Below are positions 1-10,834 of a stretch of DNA of 64,000 nt, piece after piece. Position numbers and translations under genes: made by a program. Each line of letters starts with the position of its first letter. The stretch's first letter is position 1. The notes below the pieces were generated by a model. It saw nothing but the letters and a program-made list of their open reading frames with translations. It did not search any database and was not told where the DNA came from. The DNA lies in assembly GCF_009002475.1 (NCBI RefSeq), contig NZ_AP019860.1, positions 2,108,001 to 2,172,000 on the forward strand. Direction: 5' to 3'. This DNA is from Candidatus Uabimicrobium amorphum. Lineage in GTDB: Bacteria; Planctomycetota; Uabimicrobiia; Uabimicrobiales; Uabimicrobiaceae.

Positions 1-1
1 G

Positions 2-2269
2 TCTGCCTTATTACAAACTCCACATACAGAAAATTACAATGAAACACTTGCCAAATACCCTTTTCGTTTTTCTCCCACTTCAGCACAAACAGTTATTAGT
101 AAACTGAAAAAAACTACTCAAGTACCTCTAACGATCTCGACGATAGAAAAACCACTTCTAAAAGATGCACTGGATGGGCGCTTTGACTCTTTTTCCATTT
201 CCGAAGCGGCCCTAATTGCTTCAGGTATTACCGATAAAAATCTTCGCACTGTGTACCAAAAAAAAATACATAGCATTTTTCAAACCATTCGCCGTGATTT
301 GCCCGCGAAAACCTCACAAAAAAAAATAGCATTTTACCTGTTATTGTACTTACATAAAAACCATCTACAACACTATGACATTCGTTCTTCCAGTCTACCT
401 AAGCTATTAGACGATGGTATTTATAACTGTGTGTCTTCATCACTTCTGTATAACATACTAGCACAAAAACTCGGTCTCGATGTACGCGGAGTGGAAGCAC
501 CAGAGCATTGTTTTTCTATTGTGTATCACAATGGCAATGCATGGGATATAGAAACAACATCACCTGCCGGATTTGACGCCGCACATGCAAAAGACACCAC
601 TAAAATCACCGTCCACACTGATGGCTATGTTATGAAAAAAAGTTTACGCCGCGAAATGAGTGTGGATCGTCAGGTGGCTATGATTTACTATAATCGCGGT
701 GTGGACCTTGGTAAAAAAAAGCAGTACATTGCTTCTACCGTGGAATATTTTAAAGCACTCCTCATCGACAATGACTTCCATACGGCCTGTCAAAACACCA
801 TTGTCAATTTCGCTTACTATGCGCGACAACTCAGTGCAAAAGGGAAAACCAATAAGGCTTTGCAAATACTAAAGTTAGGTCTAGAATTAGCCCCGAACGA
901 CAAGAATTTGCGCAATGATCTCTATGTAATGATGCGTAATTGGTCCATAGATTTAATTCAAAATAAAAAATTCGATCGTGCAACACAAGTTCTGCAAAAA
1001 GCGCAAAAGTATTTTCCGCGCGATCGCGATTTGGCGTTTTTAATTTGTAGTGCTCAACTACAGAAAGCTCTAGGACACAAACAAAATTTCCTACATGCGA
1101 TGCAAATTTTACAACGAGCCATCGACAGCGCAGACAAAGAAATACAGAGCGAAATTCGCCAAGCGCGTTGGTATGTAATTGATGAGCATGCTCGATATCA
1201 AACACGTAAAAACCAGTGGCAAAAGGCCATTGCTATTTACGAATGGGGATTGGCCCTTAAAGAAGGAGAAACGCTGCGCAACAACTGGATTAAGACATAC
1301 ATAGACTGGGCCGAATCGATACAAAATAGCGATAAGCTCCAAGCTATCGCCATATACGAAAAAGCGTTGGAGAGTTCTCCACAAAAAGCACACTTTCAAT
1401 CCAGAGTAATGCTCCTTTATCAAGAAATGTACAATAAAGAACTTCAACGTCAAAAACATGCGCGCGCTTTTGCCTGGATTACGAGATTATACGAGATGTT
1501 TCCTAATGAACAAGCGGTAAAAAACAATTTGTGGTATGTTTACCAAGAATGGCATAAACATCTCATTAAAAATAAAAAATATAACGATGCACACCAAAAT
1601 TTTCGCGATGTCACCACGAAATTTCCGCAAGAATACACCAGCATTCGCGGAATATACACGGCGGTCAGCAACGAATATGCCATGAACTATGCCCAAAAAA
1701 ATGTATATTCTCATGCTTTGGCAATATACAGTGGCCTTCGTCAAAATCTGCCGGAAGACAAACAGATTGAAAATAATTTTCATTATTTGTTGCAAGAAGG
1801 AGTAAAACACTTTCTCGCGCAAAAAAAATACGCAAGCATCCATCAATTAACCACAATACTACGTAAAAAATTACCACAAGAAGAACGCATCATGCAAATC
1901 GTCGTCACACAGTTGGTTAAAAACGCCCAAGAAACCAAAGAACCATACGCCGTGTACCAAATAGCAAAATGCCTACGTAATTTTCCCACACAAAAAAATA
2001 TTAGTGACTCGCTTATCAACGAATCACTACGACTTTCCTATGTCCAAAAAAACGACAAAGCCCTATGGAAAATATACAGCGAATTTTCTCAAACTCCTCA
2101 AATAACCGACTACATGCGCAAAATTTGTTACAACCGCGGGGCACAACTTATCAACGGCAAAGTTTGGCGCAAGGCATTTGACTTTCATCGCCAAGCGCTC
2201 ACACAGTTTCCTAATGATGGTAAAATCCGCGAACGTCTAGCCTATATTAGGTCACAACTACAAGAATGA
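2..2269 (+). CDS. Transglutaminase-like / TPR protein, 5' end outside the window
   Basis: The frame ending at 2269 is open back to base 2 with no stop, so the GTG at 251 need not be the start and the gene probably begins before the window. The segment around 370-580 resembles a transglutaminase-like or SirB1-like fold: a Cys in 'YNCVSSSLLY', a His in 'APEHCF' and an acidic residue in 'WDIETT' could form the Cys-His-Asp set. The rest, roughly from base 640, is a long run of degenerate TPR-like helical repeats such as 'ALQILKLGLELAPNDKNL'. It is probably a scaffold or peptide-processing protein. Substrate and location are unknown because the N-terminus is missing. Confidence 0.7.
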   Translation, partial: SALLQTPHTENYNETLAKYPFRFSPTSAQTVISKLKKTTQVPLTISTIEKPLLKDALDGRFDSFSISEAALIASGITDKNLRTVYQKKIHSIFQTIRRDLPAKTSQKKIAFYLLLYLHKNHLQHYDIRSSSLPKLLDDGIYNCVSSSLLYNILAQKLGLDVRGVEAPEHCFSIVYHNGNAWDIETTSPAGFDAAHAKDTTKITVHTDGYVMKKSLRREMSVDRQVAMIYYNRGVDLGKKKQYIASTVEYFKALLIDNDFHTACQNTIVNFAYYARQLSAKGKTNKALQILKLGLELAPNDKNLRNDLYVMMRNWSIDLIQNKKFDRATQVLQKAQKYFPRDRDLAFLICSAQLQKALGHKQNFLHAMQILQRAIDSADKEIQSEIRQARWYVIDEHARYQTRKNQWQKAIAIYEWGLALKEGETLRNNWIKTYIDWAESIQNSDKLQAIAIYEKALESSPQKAHFQSRVMLLYQEMYNKELQRQKHARAFAWITRLYEMFPNEQAVKNNLWYVYQEWHKHLIKNKKYNDAHQNFRDVTTKFPQEYTSIRGIYTAVSNEYAMNYAQKNVYSHALAIYSGLRQNLPEDKQIENNFHYLLQEGVKHFLAQKKYASIHQLTTILRKKLPQEERIMQIVVTQLVKNAQETKEPYAVYQIAKCLRNFPTQKNISDSLINESLRLSYVQKNDKALWKIYSEFSQTPQITDYMRKICYNRGAQLINGKVWRKAFDFHRQALTQFPNDGKIRERLAYIRSQLQE

Positions 2270-2357
2270 TATTTTATATTTGCAATTCGATGCGCTATAC
2301 ATAAAATTAACTTCAGAAAATTTTACCTCGTTTCACATTCAACAAAGGAAAGTTATT

Positions 2358-2891
2358 ATGAAAATCGTTATCGTTGCTTTATGTTGTGTTCTCAGTTTTT
2401 GTGGTTGCAATGAAGGAAAAACACCTGATTCTAACACAGGAGACAACCACCATCATCACAGTCACAATCCACAATATGGTGGTTTGCTTATCGAAGTAGG
2501 GGACCATTTCGCTCATGCGGAAATGGCCTTGAAAGACGGAAAACTAACTCTGTATATTCTCGACGGCGAAGCGGAAAACAATGTTCGCTTGGAACAAGAA
2601 AGTGTTAGAGTAAATGTAAAAGTAAAGGAAGAAAATCTAGAGTTAGATTTAAAAGGTGTGGCGAATGAATTAACCGGTGAAACGGCAAAAAATACCTCTC
2701 AGTTTAGCGCAACACACGAGAAACTCAAAGGCGTGGAAGAGTTTACCGCTGTCGTAGCATCTTGCACAATCAAAGGACAAAAATTCGAAAACATCACCTT
2801 TAAATTTGAGCACAAAGATGATCATGACCACGATCACGATCATGATGATCACGACCACGATCATGATCACGATGACGACCATGACCATTAA
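2358..2891 (+). CDS. Small His/Asp-rich putative metal-binding lipoprotein
   Basis: The protein has 177 residues. The ATG at 2358 is preferred over upstream in-frame starts because AAAGGAAAG lies just before it and because it starts a lipoprotein signal (hydrophobic 'IVIVALCCVLSF' then CGC). A HHHH cluster follows the signal, and the C-terminus is an alternating His/Asp tail of about 22 residues. Between them is a compact beta-rich domain beginning 'GGLLIEVGDHFAHAEMAL'. His/Asp tails of this kind bind divalent metals such as Zn, Ni or Co, so a periplasmic metal buffer or metal-efflux accessory is plausible. No efflux genes lie next to it. Specificity cannot be read from sequence. Confidence 0.7.
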   Translation: MKIVIVALCCVLSFCGCNEGKTPDSNTGDNHHHHSHNPQYGGLLIEVGDHFAHAEMALKDGKLTLYILDGEAENNVRLEQESVRVNVKVKEENLELDLKGVANELTGETAKNTSQFSATHEKLKGVEEFTAVVASCTIKGQKFENITFKFEHKDDHDHDHDHDDHDHDHDHDDDHDH

Positions 2892-2911
2892 GTGTTGATC
2901 GTCGTTTTTAG

Positions 2912-3208
2912 ATTGGTGCCCTCACCATCGAATTAGCAGGTTACAGCTTCGCTGAAAACCTGCTATTCTCATGCCTCTCCCACAGGGAGAGGCGTAACAC
3001 GTCTTAATTTCTTCCATTTGTGTTGTTTTGTGCCACGCATACACAACCGTAATTGTATAAAGATAGTAACGCTACACTACTGTCTCGCAACTCAAGTGAA
3101 TTTTGTTTTTTACAAAAGAGAAGCATTACGCCTCTCCTGTGGGAGAGGCATGAGAATTGAGGATTTTAGCGAAGCTAAAACCTTAAATTCGATGGTGAGG
3201 GCACCAAT
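2912..3208. repeat. Intergenic multi-hairpin inverted repeat
   Basis: Two arms, 2912-2997 and 3126-3208, are near-perfect reverse complements. The outer 23 bases (2912-2934 and 3186-3208) match exactly, and the inner part matches with small changes. Each arm also folds on itself into consecutive hairpins; in the left arm these are GGTG/CACC, AGCAGGTT/AACCTGCT with an inner CAGC-TTC-GCTG, and GCCTCTCCC-ACA-GGGAGAGGC. About 130 bases lie between the arms. It fills most of the gene-less stretch 2892-3254 between two convergent genes. It resembles a REP/MITE-like dispersed element. The open frames across it show no coding character. Confidence 0.85.
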
Positions 3209-3254
3209 TCCAAAACGACTCTCTCTCCTGAAAATCACCGTCACAGAAATCGTT

Positions 3255-4925
3255 CTAGGTTGTTTGGTGTAGCAAAGTGAGTTTCTGCAACAAATCTTGC
3301 AAAAACTCATCTAGCGGCATGTCGTGTTCTTGCATGTATAAAATAGCTTTGTAACAACTACGACAGTGCTCTAGAGACTCATTAATGCGTTGTTCCATCT
3401 CACATAAATTTCCCACAATATAGTGGCTCAACACAACATTCCGCGCCATTTCATCGTCATGCGTACACAATCGTCGCAAATCTTTGTAACATTGTAACTG
3501 TTGTAAGTAATGCTCAATTGCCGGAGCATAGAGTTCCTCTTTCTCGTACAACGTCGCTAGTTTGCAATAAATTTCTGCTAAATCTTTTAAAAATCCCGTA
3601 TTGTCAGCGTTGTTGTCACACAATTCCACTCGTAAATCTAAACATTTTTTATAGTATTCTTTAGCTTTATCGATCTTATTTTGTTTGTGTAAAACATCGC
3701 CAAAGCTGCTATAACATCTCGCAGAGTCGTCCTTGTAATATGCATTTTTGGGCGCGATATCCATCAAATCACCACATACTTCTAACGCTTGAGAAAAGTA
3801 TTTTTCTGCGACAGAGAACGCGTCTCTTGCACTGTGTAAATCACCTAAGTTTTTACAAAGAACCAATGTGTCGCGTTTGAACTCCACATTATCTGGATAT
3901 TTTTTGTGTAGTTGTTGTGCAATATCCAAATTTTCCATGTACAGTTTTTGTGCTTGCTCCCACTCATTTTGTCGTTGATAAACCACCGCTAATTTGCTGT
4001 GATTTACACAGACATCGCGTAAACAATCGTCGTTATCTGGATGGCTCTCTTGTAGCGATCTTCGTATTTTAAGCGCTTCGTCGTAAAAATGCTTAGCTTC
4101 TTGTAGTTGATTGTTTTGCAAATAAAAGTCACCCAAGCGATTGTAATTTACCGACACATCGCGTGTGCATTTTGTGTCATCGGGATATTGTAATTGTAAA
4201 TTTTGACTCATATACAGTGAATTTAAATAGTATTGTTGCGCTTCTTCCATACGGCCATCTTTATTATAGAGGTCTGCCAATTTATACATCACAACCCCTA
4301 AATCTCGTGCATATTGTGGTTGAGGATCATTTTCCCATAATTCTTCGCGTATATCTAAAGAGTTGTGGTAATAACGACGTCCACGTTTCGCATCTCCCAT
4401 TAACAAAAAAATACCCGCCAAACGTTCAAAATTTACCGAAAGATCGCGAGAAATAATGTCCATATCTGGATGTTGTTGATAGAGATACTGTCCAACATTC
4501 AGTGCCGCCAAAAAGCAATCCATTGCTTGTTGTAAGTCTCCACTATGCTGGTGCAAATCTCCTTGTTTTTCATGAGACATCGCCAAATTTCTCATACGCT
4601 CTACACACTCAGGACGCTTCTCGCACAACTCTTGTAGTAGAGAGTGCGTTTTCAACAAAACATTCCATCTTGCTTTTGTATTGGCGTAGCTGGCAAGGCA
4701 CTTGTCCACTTTAGTTTGTAAACGCTCACACAAAATTTGCGACTCAATTTCGCTAAGTTCTTGTTGCAATAAACTTGAAGTTACCTGTTCACTTCCCGCG
4801 ATTACCTCTGCTAAAATACCGCTGGCCTTCTCTAGTTCTTGCTCTTTCTTGATATAAATAAAGTATGCGAGTGCTTTACCATATTTTTGCTGCTGCAAAT
4901 CCGAAGAAAATTGTTCTAAAGTCAC
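3255..4925 (-). CDS. TPR-repeat protein
   Basis: The protein has 556 residues and starts at a GTG with AAGGA about eight bases upstream. From about residue 110 it is built of tandem TPRs with repeated 'YYxxSLxxxxxL...P' units, such as 'AKHFYDEALKIRRSLQESHP' and 'AQKLYMENLDIAQQLHKKYP', of the long kinesin-light-chain-like type. The first 100 residues are helical without clear repeats. No signal peptide or membrane segment is visible, so it is probably a cytoplasmic protein-protein interaction scaffold. Similar TPR blocks in related genomes are often attached to Ser/Thr kinases; here no kinase domain is present. Partner unknown. Confidence 0.8.
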   Translation of the reverse strand: MTLEQFSSDLQQQKYGKALAYFIYIKKEQELEKASGILAEVIAGSEQVTSSLLQQELSEIESQILCERLQTKVDKCLASYANTKARWNVLLKTHSLLQELCEKRPECVERMRNLAMSHEKQGDLHQHSGDLQQAMDCFLAALNVGQYLYQQHPDMDIISRDLSVNFERLAGIFLLMGDAKRGRRYYHNSLDIREELWENDPQPQYARDLGVVMYKLADLYNKDGRMEEAQQYYLNSLYMSQNLQLQYPDDTKCTRDVSVNYNRLGDFYLQNNQLQEAKHFYDEALKIRRSLQESHPDNDDCLRDVCVNHSKLAVVYQRQNEWEQAQKLYMENLDIAQQLHKKYPDNVEFKRDTLVLCKNLGDLHSARDAFSVAEKYFSQALEVCGDLMDIAPKNAYYKDDSARCYSSFGDVLHKQNKIDKAKEYYKKCLDLRVELCDNNADNTGFLKDLAEIYCKLATLYEKEELYAPAIEHYLQQLQCYKDLRRLCTHDDEMARNVVLSHYIVGNLCEMEQRINESLEHCRSCYKAILYMQEHDMPLDEFLQDLLQKLTLLHQTT

Positions 4926-5058
4926 AAAGCGTTCCTTAAAAATTCTTGTTCTATGTATCTGAAATCTCTGTGGTTATTTTTTATCGTTCACCAAATCCGT
5001 CAGAATTATTTTTTTACTATACTGCATTTTTCGCAACTTGACAATACCACCAGCGGCC

Positions 5059-7230
5059 TTATGCGCTGTCTTCTTCGTTTTTATTGCCCCCCAAGTCATT
5101 CACCTCATCTTCATTTGGGGATATAAGTGGTATTCTCACGGAGAATTTCGCCCCAGGATGATTATCGGCAAAACGAATGTCTCCTTTTATTCTCTCCAAA
5201 CGTCTTTTTACAATTGCCAACCCGAGGCCTGTTCCCGTCTGCTTTGTTGTATAGAAAGGTTCAAAAATTTTGTCGCGTTCTTCGACGGGAACTCCTGGAC
5301 CATTATCGCAAATTTCGACAACACAATATTCCAGAACATGGCGTTTACTTTTTTTCTTATAGCTCGAAATTTCTAATTTGCCACCTTGGGGCATAGATTG
5401 AATCGCGTTGCTTGTCAGGTTCAGAAAAATTTCCATCAACGCATCTTGATCACAGTACAGTTCTATGGGATCTACCTCAACAACAATTTCAACATTATTA
5501 CGCCGGGCATTGTGTTTGATCAACATGGTTACGTTGGCAATCACATCGGCAATATTGATGCGCTCTTCGGCGTACGAACGCGGCCTTGCAAAGTGTAAAA
5601 GTTGGTTCACTACCCGCGACAAACGGTCGATTTCCTGGATAATAATCCCCAGTCCTTCTTGGTTAGGATCATCAGAATCAAGGTCTTCTTTCATCACTTG
5701 GGTGATGAGTTTAATAGAAGACAACGGATTTTTTACTTCGTGAGCAATACTCGCCGACAATCTTCCTAGGGAAGATAATTTTTCCGATTCGTACATCTTA
5801 CGCCCCAGAGCAAATTTTTCCCTTGCGAGTTTTGTATTTTCTATGGTGGTGATAATTTGATTCACCAAAATTAAAAACATCTCTTCTTCTTCGGGAATTA
5901 AGTGGTTACGTACCGGACGTTTTCCTATATTTAGCAAACCAACAAGTTCGCTCTCTTGGTAAATGGGAATGACATTGAAAGCTTTTATGTTTTTCATTTG
6001 TCTAAAAATTTCGACGTCTTCTTCCCGCAAATGATAACGGCTGAGAACGCGTGGTTTGTGCACTTTGATGTAGTTGATAATTTCTTTGATGTCCTCAGGC
6101 ATAATCGCCAATGTGCTCCCCGTAATAGATAAACTCTTATCCGGCTGTTCATGAAAAAGAATGATCGAAACCGCGCGTATCTTTAGAGCACGACTAATGC
6201 TAAATGCTGTATAATCCAGTAAGTCATCAATATCCATGTGTACTTGATTTATTGTTTTCGACAAGTTGCTGATAATTGTTTGGAAATACAAATTTTCGCG
6301 GAAAAATATTCGATTAAATAATTCGAGTAGCTTTTTCTTCAAAGTATCAAAGAAAAAAACCATCACCATAATCAGCATTCCTTGCAAAATGCGAAAGTTA
6401 ATACTCAAATGCTTTTCCATCACCTTCCCAAACGGCGCAATTGTCGAGAGATAAAACACGATAATAAACGACCCCAAGACCGTATAAATTAAACCGCGTT
6501 TAAAAACATATTCGATATAACTATAGCGGTATAAATAGTAACAAAATAATGTCGGTAGTAACGACACGAGAATATGACTCAATAAGTTCAGATACTCTCC
6601 GACATGTGGAACTGAACGAATATTCAAAATAAATGTTGCCAAATAAATAACGAGAACGGATGTTACCAACCAGTCAAAAATGCTCAAAAAATTCTTTTCT
6701 TCTTCGTCTTCTAGTGAGCGGCATAGTTTTACCACAATAAGCCACGAAATGACCAAAAGAATAGACGACCACACCGAAAATTGGGCGAGCAGATTTTCGC
6801 GTGGGCTATTTTCTAACATCATGATTTTTTGGACCAACGGATAGAGGAAGAAATATATCGTGGGGATATATAAAGCGCTAAGAGCCGCATAGCGCGTGTA
6901 GATTCGCAACTTCAAGTACCGCGTTTCGATGAAGTTTATCAATGTATGCACCGCGAGTGGATGCAACATGGTAAACCCCACAGTCGCCGTTATACTAAAG
7001 ATTTGCTCCACAACATTGACCTGAGTGTACAAATACAAAGATATATGTGAAATAAAAACACTAAAATTCCACACAAATGCCGCAAAAGTAAAAAACGCAA
7101 AAATAGTTTCGTTGTGTTGGCGGTTCTTACGCTTCATAATCAAAAATAATATACTGATCTGCAACACACTTAAAAATAAGAAACTAAATATTTCAAATAT
7201 AGGAAAAATCATTTCATTTATTTTTGGCAA
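5059..7230 (-). CDS. Membrane sensor histidine kinase (7TM-GAF-HisKA-HATPase)
   Basis: The protein has 723 residues. The TTG at 7230 is chosen because GGAG lies seven bases upstream; an ATG at 7212 is the alternative. The N-terminal 290 residues carry about seven to eight hydrophobic helices (7TM histidine-kinase sensor type). A GAF-like region follows, around 330-470. HisKA comes next, with the phospho-acceptor His in 'SASIAHEVKNPLSS' near residue 497. The HATPase domain has N-box 'NLTSNAIQSM', 'DNGPGVP', and G2 'GTGLGLAIVKR'. It autophosphorylates and passes phosphate to a response regulator, but no regulator is adjacent, so it is an orphan. The domain layout resembles NtrB/AtoS-like planctomycete kinases. 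The stimulus is unknown. Confidence 0.9.
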   Translation of the reverse strand: MPKINEMIFPIFEIFSFLFLSVLQISILFLIMKRKNRQHNETIFAFFTFAAFVWNFSVFISHISLYLYTQVNVVEQIFSITATVGFTMLHPLAVHTLINFIETRYLKLRIYTRYAALSALYIPTIYFFLYPLVQKIMMLENSPRENLLAQFSVWSSILLVISWLIVVKLCRSLEDEEEKNFLSIFDWLVTSVLVIYLATFILNIRSVPHVGEYLNLLSHILVSLLPTLFCYYLYRYSYIEYVFKRGLIYTVLGSFIIVFYLSTIAPFGKVMEKHLSINFRILQGMLIMVMVFFFDTLKKKLLELFNRIFFRENLYFQTIISNLSKTINQVHMDIDDLLDYTAFSISRALKIRAVSIILFHEQPDKSLSITGSTLAIMPEDIKEIINYIKVHKPRVLSRYHLREEDVEIFRQMKNIKAFNVIPIYQESELVGLLNIGKRPVRNHLIPEEEEMFLILVNQIITTIENTKLAREKFALGRKMYESEKLSSLGRLSASIAHEVKNPLSSIKLITQVMKEDLDSDDPNQEGLGIIIQEIDRLSRVVNQLLHFARPRSYAEERINIADVIANVTMLIKHNARRNNVEIVVEVDPIELYCDQDALMEIFLNLTSNAIQSMPQGGKLEISSYKKKSKRHVLEYCVVEICDNGPGVPVEERDKIFEPFYTTKQTGTGLGLAIVKRRLERIKGDIRFADNHPGAKFSVRIPLISPNEDEVNDLGGNKNEEDSA

Positions 7231-7421
7231 AATCTCGCTCCGAGCATTTTAAAAATTTAATAGAAAATTTTTACTAAAAATGATACAGTATTGCCGGTAA
7301 ACTCCCCGCATTCCTTTTCTATTCATAACTTACAGTTGGCTGACAAATATGCAAAGTGGTCATGTAACCATTATGATATTTTGCCATTACTCAATTATAT
7401 CTTATAGAAAGGCTGTATATT

Positions 7422-10400
7422 ATGCAAACACAGGTCGAAAAAACACATGATAATGTTATACCTGAAACGCCTAAAATATACCAACCGCAAAACAAAATTC
7501 GTATGGTAACGGCAGCATCTTTGTTTGACGGCCATGATGTTAGTATTAATATTATGCGCAGAATGCTACAAGCTTCTGGTGCAGAAATTATACATCTAGG
7601 GCATAACCGTAGTGTAGGAGAAATTGTCAATTGTGCAATACAAGAAGGTGTTCAAGGAATTGCCATCACCAGCTACCAAGGTGGACATGTAGAATACTTA
7701 AAGTATATGTACGACCTTTTAAAAAAGAATAAAGCACAGCATATCAAAATATTTGCTGGTGGCGGTGGAACTATTCTTCCAACAGAAATAGACGAGCTAC
7801 ACAACTACGGAATTACACGTATATACTCGCCAGATGATGGGCGTGCCATGGGTCTACAAGGGATGATCAACGATGTGCTCGAAAAATGTGACTTCCCCGC
7901 TGGCCGTTTACTACAAGGGGAAATAGGTGGTCTATTAAAGCGCGAAGATTTGGCTCTGGGAAATATCATAAGCGCTATGGAAAACGACAACGCTACGGTT
8001 GAAAAAATATTTGAGGAAATAGAAGAAAGTATCCGCCATAGCAAAGTCCCTATCTTGGGAGTTACGGGTACCGGTGGCGCGGGAAAATCGTCGGTGGTTG
8101 ACGAATTTGTGCGGCGTTTTTTGTATGATTTTCAGGATAAAAATATTGCCATCATATGTGTGGACCCTTCCAAACGCAAAACAGGAGGAGCACTACTTGG
8201 GGACAGAATCCGCATGAATGCGATCGACACCCCTCGGGTATACATGCGTTCCATGGCCACACGCCAAGCCCACCTTGCTTTGAATAAAAATGTGGGACCA
8301 GTGATTGATCTCTACAAAGCCGCCAAATTTGATCTTATCATTTTGGAAACAGCAGGTATTGGACAAAGTGACTCAGCGATTACCGAATTTGTGGATACGT
8401 CTCTATACGTGATGACCCCTGAATACGGTGCTGCGACACAACTTGAAAAAATAGATATGATTGACTACGCCGACATCATCGCCTTGAATAAATTCGATAA
8501 GCGCGGTGCTTTAGATGCCCTACGCGATGTCAAAAAACAATACCAACGTGCACACAACTTATTCAGTGAATCTCCTGATAACATGCCGGTTTTTGGTACC
8601 ATTGCCTCACAATTCGATGATCCGGGAATGAATCAACTATACAAAAACATTATCGATTTGCTCATCGAAAGCACCGGTGTACGCTGGAAGTCCACCCAAG
8701 AACTCGTCACCGACACCAGCAAAAAAATATACATCATACCCCCCAAAAAAACCCGCTACCTCGCAGAAATCTGCGATGAAATCGATCGTTACAATGGTGA
8801 CATGAGTAAGCAAGCACAAATCGCGGGAGATTTGTATAAATTAAAGGGGAGTAAGCAAATACTCCAAGGTGTTGACACCACTATTTTAGACGAAGAAATC
8901 AAGAAAAAAGAATTGCAACTCTTGCCAGAAGTCAAAGACAAAATCGATCACTGGGAAACCACAAAACAGAAATACCGTGAACAACACTTTACTTACACCG
9001 TACGCAATAAAGAAATCAAAGTAGAAAACTACACCACCTCACTCAGCAACGTACCTATTCCCAAAATTGCCATACCGCGTTTTCAGGATTGGCACGACAT
9101 TGTCGAGTGGACAGCGCAAGAAAATTTCCCAGGCGAATTTCCATTTACCGCGGGAGTCTTTCCGTTTAAGCGTAAAGGAGAAGACCCTACACGCATGTTT
9201 GCCGGAGAAGGCGGACCGGAGAGAACCAACCGCCGTTTTCATTATTTAAGTAAAGATATGCCTGCCGCACGTTTAAGTACCGCGTTTGACTCCGTCACTT
9301 TGTATGGAGAAGACCCAGCTCACCGACCAGATATTTATGGCAAGATTGGAAATTCCGGTGTTAGTATCGCCACACTAGACGATGCGAAAAAACTATACTC
9401 TGGTTTTGATTTGTGTTCGCCAAAAACTTCGGTATCGATGACCATCAATGGGCCAGCCCCTATTCTACTATCATTCTTCTTAAATGCCGCGATTGATCAA
9501 ATGTGTGAAAAGTACATTTTACAAAACGGTCTACAGGAAGAAGTGCAACAAAAAATCAAAGATATCTATGCGCAAAGAGGTATTGCCCAACCTAAATATC
9601 ATGGTGAATTGCCGGAAGGGAATGACGGACTGGGTCTTATGCTACTGGGGGTCACGGGAGATGAAGTCCTGCCTTTAGAAACATATCAAAAACTCAAAGC
9701 AGAGGCGCTAAACAGCGTTCGCGGAACAGTACAGGCCGACATATTGAAAGAAGACCAAGCACAAAACACGTGTATTTTTTCCACAGAGTTTGCTCTAAGA
9801 CTTATGGGAGACGTTCAACAATACTTTATCGACCACAAGGTACGCAATTTTTATTCCGTATCTATTTCGGGATACCACATCGCAGAAGCGGGAGCAAATC
9901 CGATTACCCAACTTGCTTTTACACTTGCCAATGGTTTTACTTTTGTTGAATACTATTTAAGTCGTGGAATGAACATCGATGATTTTGCACCTAACTTTTC
10001 CTTCTTCTTCAGCAATGGAATTGACCCAGAATACTCTGTGATTGGACGCGTTGCGCGAAGAATTTGGGCAAAAACAATAAAAATGAAGTATAATGGTAAT
10101 AAAAGATCACAAATGCTCAAATATCATATTCAAACTTCAGGACGTTCTTTGCACGCACAAGAAATAGCTTTCAATGACATCAGAACTACCTTGCAAGCCC
10201 TCTATGCTATTTACGACAACTGTAACTCACTACATACAAATGCATACGACGAAGCGATCACAACACCAACAGAGGAATCTGTGCGTCGTGCAATGGCCAT
10301 ACAACTTATTATAAATCGCGAATTGGGTTTAGCAAAAAATGAAAACCCCCTTCAAGGTTCCTTTATCATTGAAGAGCTCACACAGCTAGTCGAAGAGGCT

Positions 10401-10820
10401 GTTCTCGCAGAGTTTAGAAGAATTTCAGAGCGTGGTGGTGTTCTTGGTGCTATGGAAAAAATGTACCAACGTAGTAAAATACAAGAAGAGTCGATGTATT
10501 ACGAGCACCTAAAACACACAGGGGAATATCCAATTATCGGTGTGAACACTTTTCTTGATGCCAAAGGCTCTCCCACAATTATACCTCAAGAAGTTATTCG
10601 TTCTACCTCCGAGGAAAAAGAAATGCAAATACAAAACGTTGCGGCCGTACAAAAACGTTCTCCACAACAAACAACAGAGTCTCTAGAACAAATACGTAGT
10701 AGCGCCTTACAACAGCAAAATATATTTACATCGTTAATGGAAGCCGCGAAACATTGTTCATTAGGACAAATTTCTAACTCATTATACAACATTGGTGGGC
10801 AGTATCGACGTAATATGTAG
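7422..10820 (+). CDS. icmF: Fused isobutyryl-CoA mutase IcmF
   Basis: The protein has 1132 residues and all three parts of IcmF in the expected order. The B12-binding domain comes first, with 'DGHDVS' at 36-41 (His38 is the expected lower cobalt ligand). A MeaB-type G-protein chaperone follows, with Walker A '[11 protein letters not shown]' at about 213-223. The acyl-CoA mutase TIM barrel starts near residue 570, with the IcmF signatures '[18 protein letters not shown]' and '[16 protein letters not shown]'. It interconverts isobutyryl-CoA and n-butyryl-CoA (possibly also isovaleryl-/pivalyl-CoA) using adenosylcobalamin; the G domain uses GTP to gate cofactor loading. ATG start. It stands alone, with a hairpin behind it and no acyl-CoA genes nearby. 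No cobalamin riboswitch was recognised in the 170 bases upstream. Confidence 0.96.
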   Translation: MQTQVEKTHDNVIPETPKIYQPQNKIRMVTAASLFDGHDVSINIMRRMLQASGAEIIHLGHNRSVGEIVNCAIQEGVQGIAITSYQGGHVEYLKYMYDLLKKNKAQHIKIFAGGGGTILPTEIDELHNYGITRIYSPDDGRAMGLQGMINDVLEKCDFPAGRLLQGEIGGLLKREDLALGNIISAMENDNATVEKIFEEIEESIRHSKVPILGVTGTGGAGKSSVVDEFVRRFLYDFQDKNIAIICVDPSKRKTGGALLGDRIRMNAIDTPRVYMRSMATRQAHLALNKNVGPVIDLYKAAKFDLIILETAGIGQSDSAITEFVDTSLYVMTPEYGAATQLEKIDMIDYADIIALNKFDKRGALDALRDVKKQYQRAHNLFSESPDNMPVFGTIASQFDDPGMNQLYKNIIDLLIESTGVRWKSTQELVTDTSKKIYIIPPKKTRYLAEICDEIDRYNGDMSKQAQIAGDLYKLKGSKQILQGVDTTILDEEIKKKELQLLPEVKDKIDHWETTKQKYREQHFTYTVRNKEIKVENYTTSLSNVPIPKIAIPRFQDWHDIVEWTAQENFPGEFPFTAGVFPFKRKGEDPTRMFAGEGGPERTNRRFHYLSKDMPAARLSTAFDSVTLYGEDPAHRPDIYGKIGNSGVSIATLDDAKKLYSGFDLCSPKTSVSMTINGPAPILLSFFLNAAIDQMCEKYILQNGLQEEVQQKIKDIYAQRGIAQPKYHGELPEGNDGLGLMLLGVTGDEVLPLETYQKLKAEALNSVRGTVQADILKEDQAQNTCIFSTEFALRLMGDVQQYFIDHKVRNFYSVSISGYHIAEAGANPITQLAFTLANGFTFVEYYLSRGMNIDDFAPNFSFFFSNGIDPEYSVIGRVARRIWAKTIKMKYNGNKRSQMLKYHIQTSGRSLHAQEIAFNDIRTTLQALYAIYDNCNSLHTNAYDEAITTPTEESVRRAMAIQLIINRELGLAKNENPLQGSFIIEELTQLVEEAVLAEFRRISERGGVLGAMEKMYQRSKIQEESMYYEHLKHTGEYPIIGVNTFLDAKGSPTIIPQEVIRSTSEEKEMQIQNVAAVQKRSPQQTTESLEQIRSSALQQQNIFTSLMEAAKHCSLGQISNSLYNIGGQYRRNM

Positions 10821-10834
10821 TATATTTTATATGG

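Noticed and set aside
2670-2888. Minus-strand open frame rich in Val/Ile/Met
   Set aside because: It is the shadow of the His/Asp-rich tail read in reverse and not an independent membrane protein.
3018-3272. Plus-strand open frame across the inverted repeat
   Set aside because: It runs through repeat arms, lacks a ribosome site and has no protein-like composition.
7253-7421. Possible cobalamin riboswitch or promoter upstream of icmF
   Set aside because: The space is short, no B12-box or conserved riboswitch pairing was found, and -35/-10 candidates had poor spacing.
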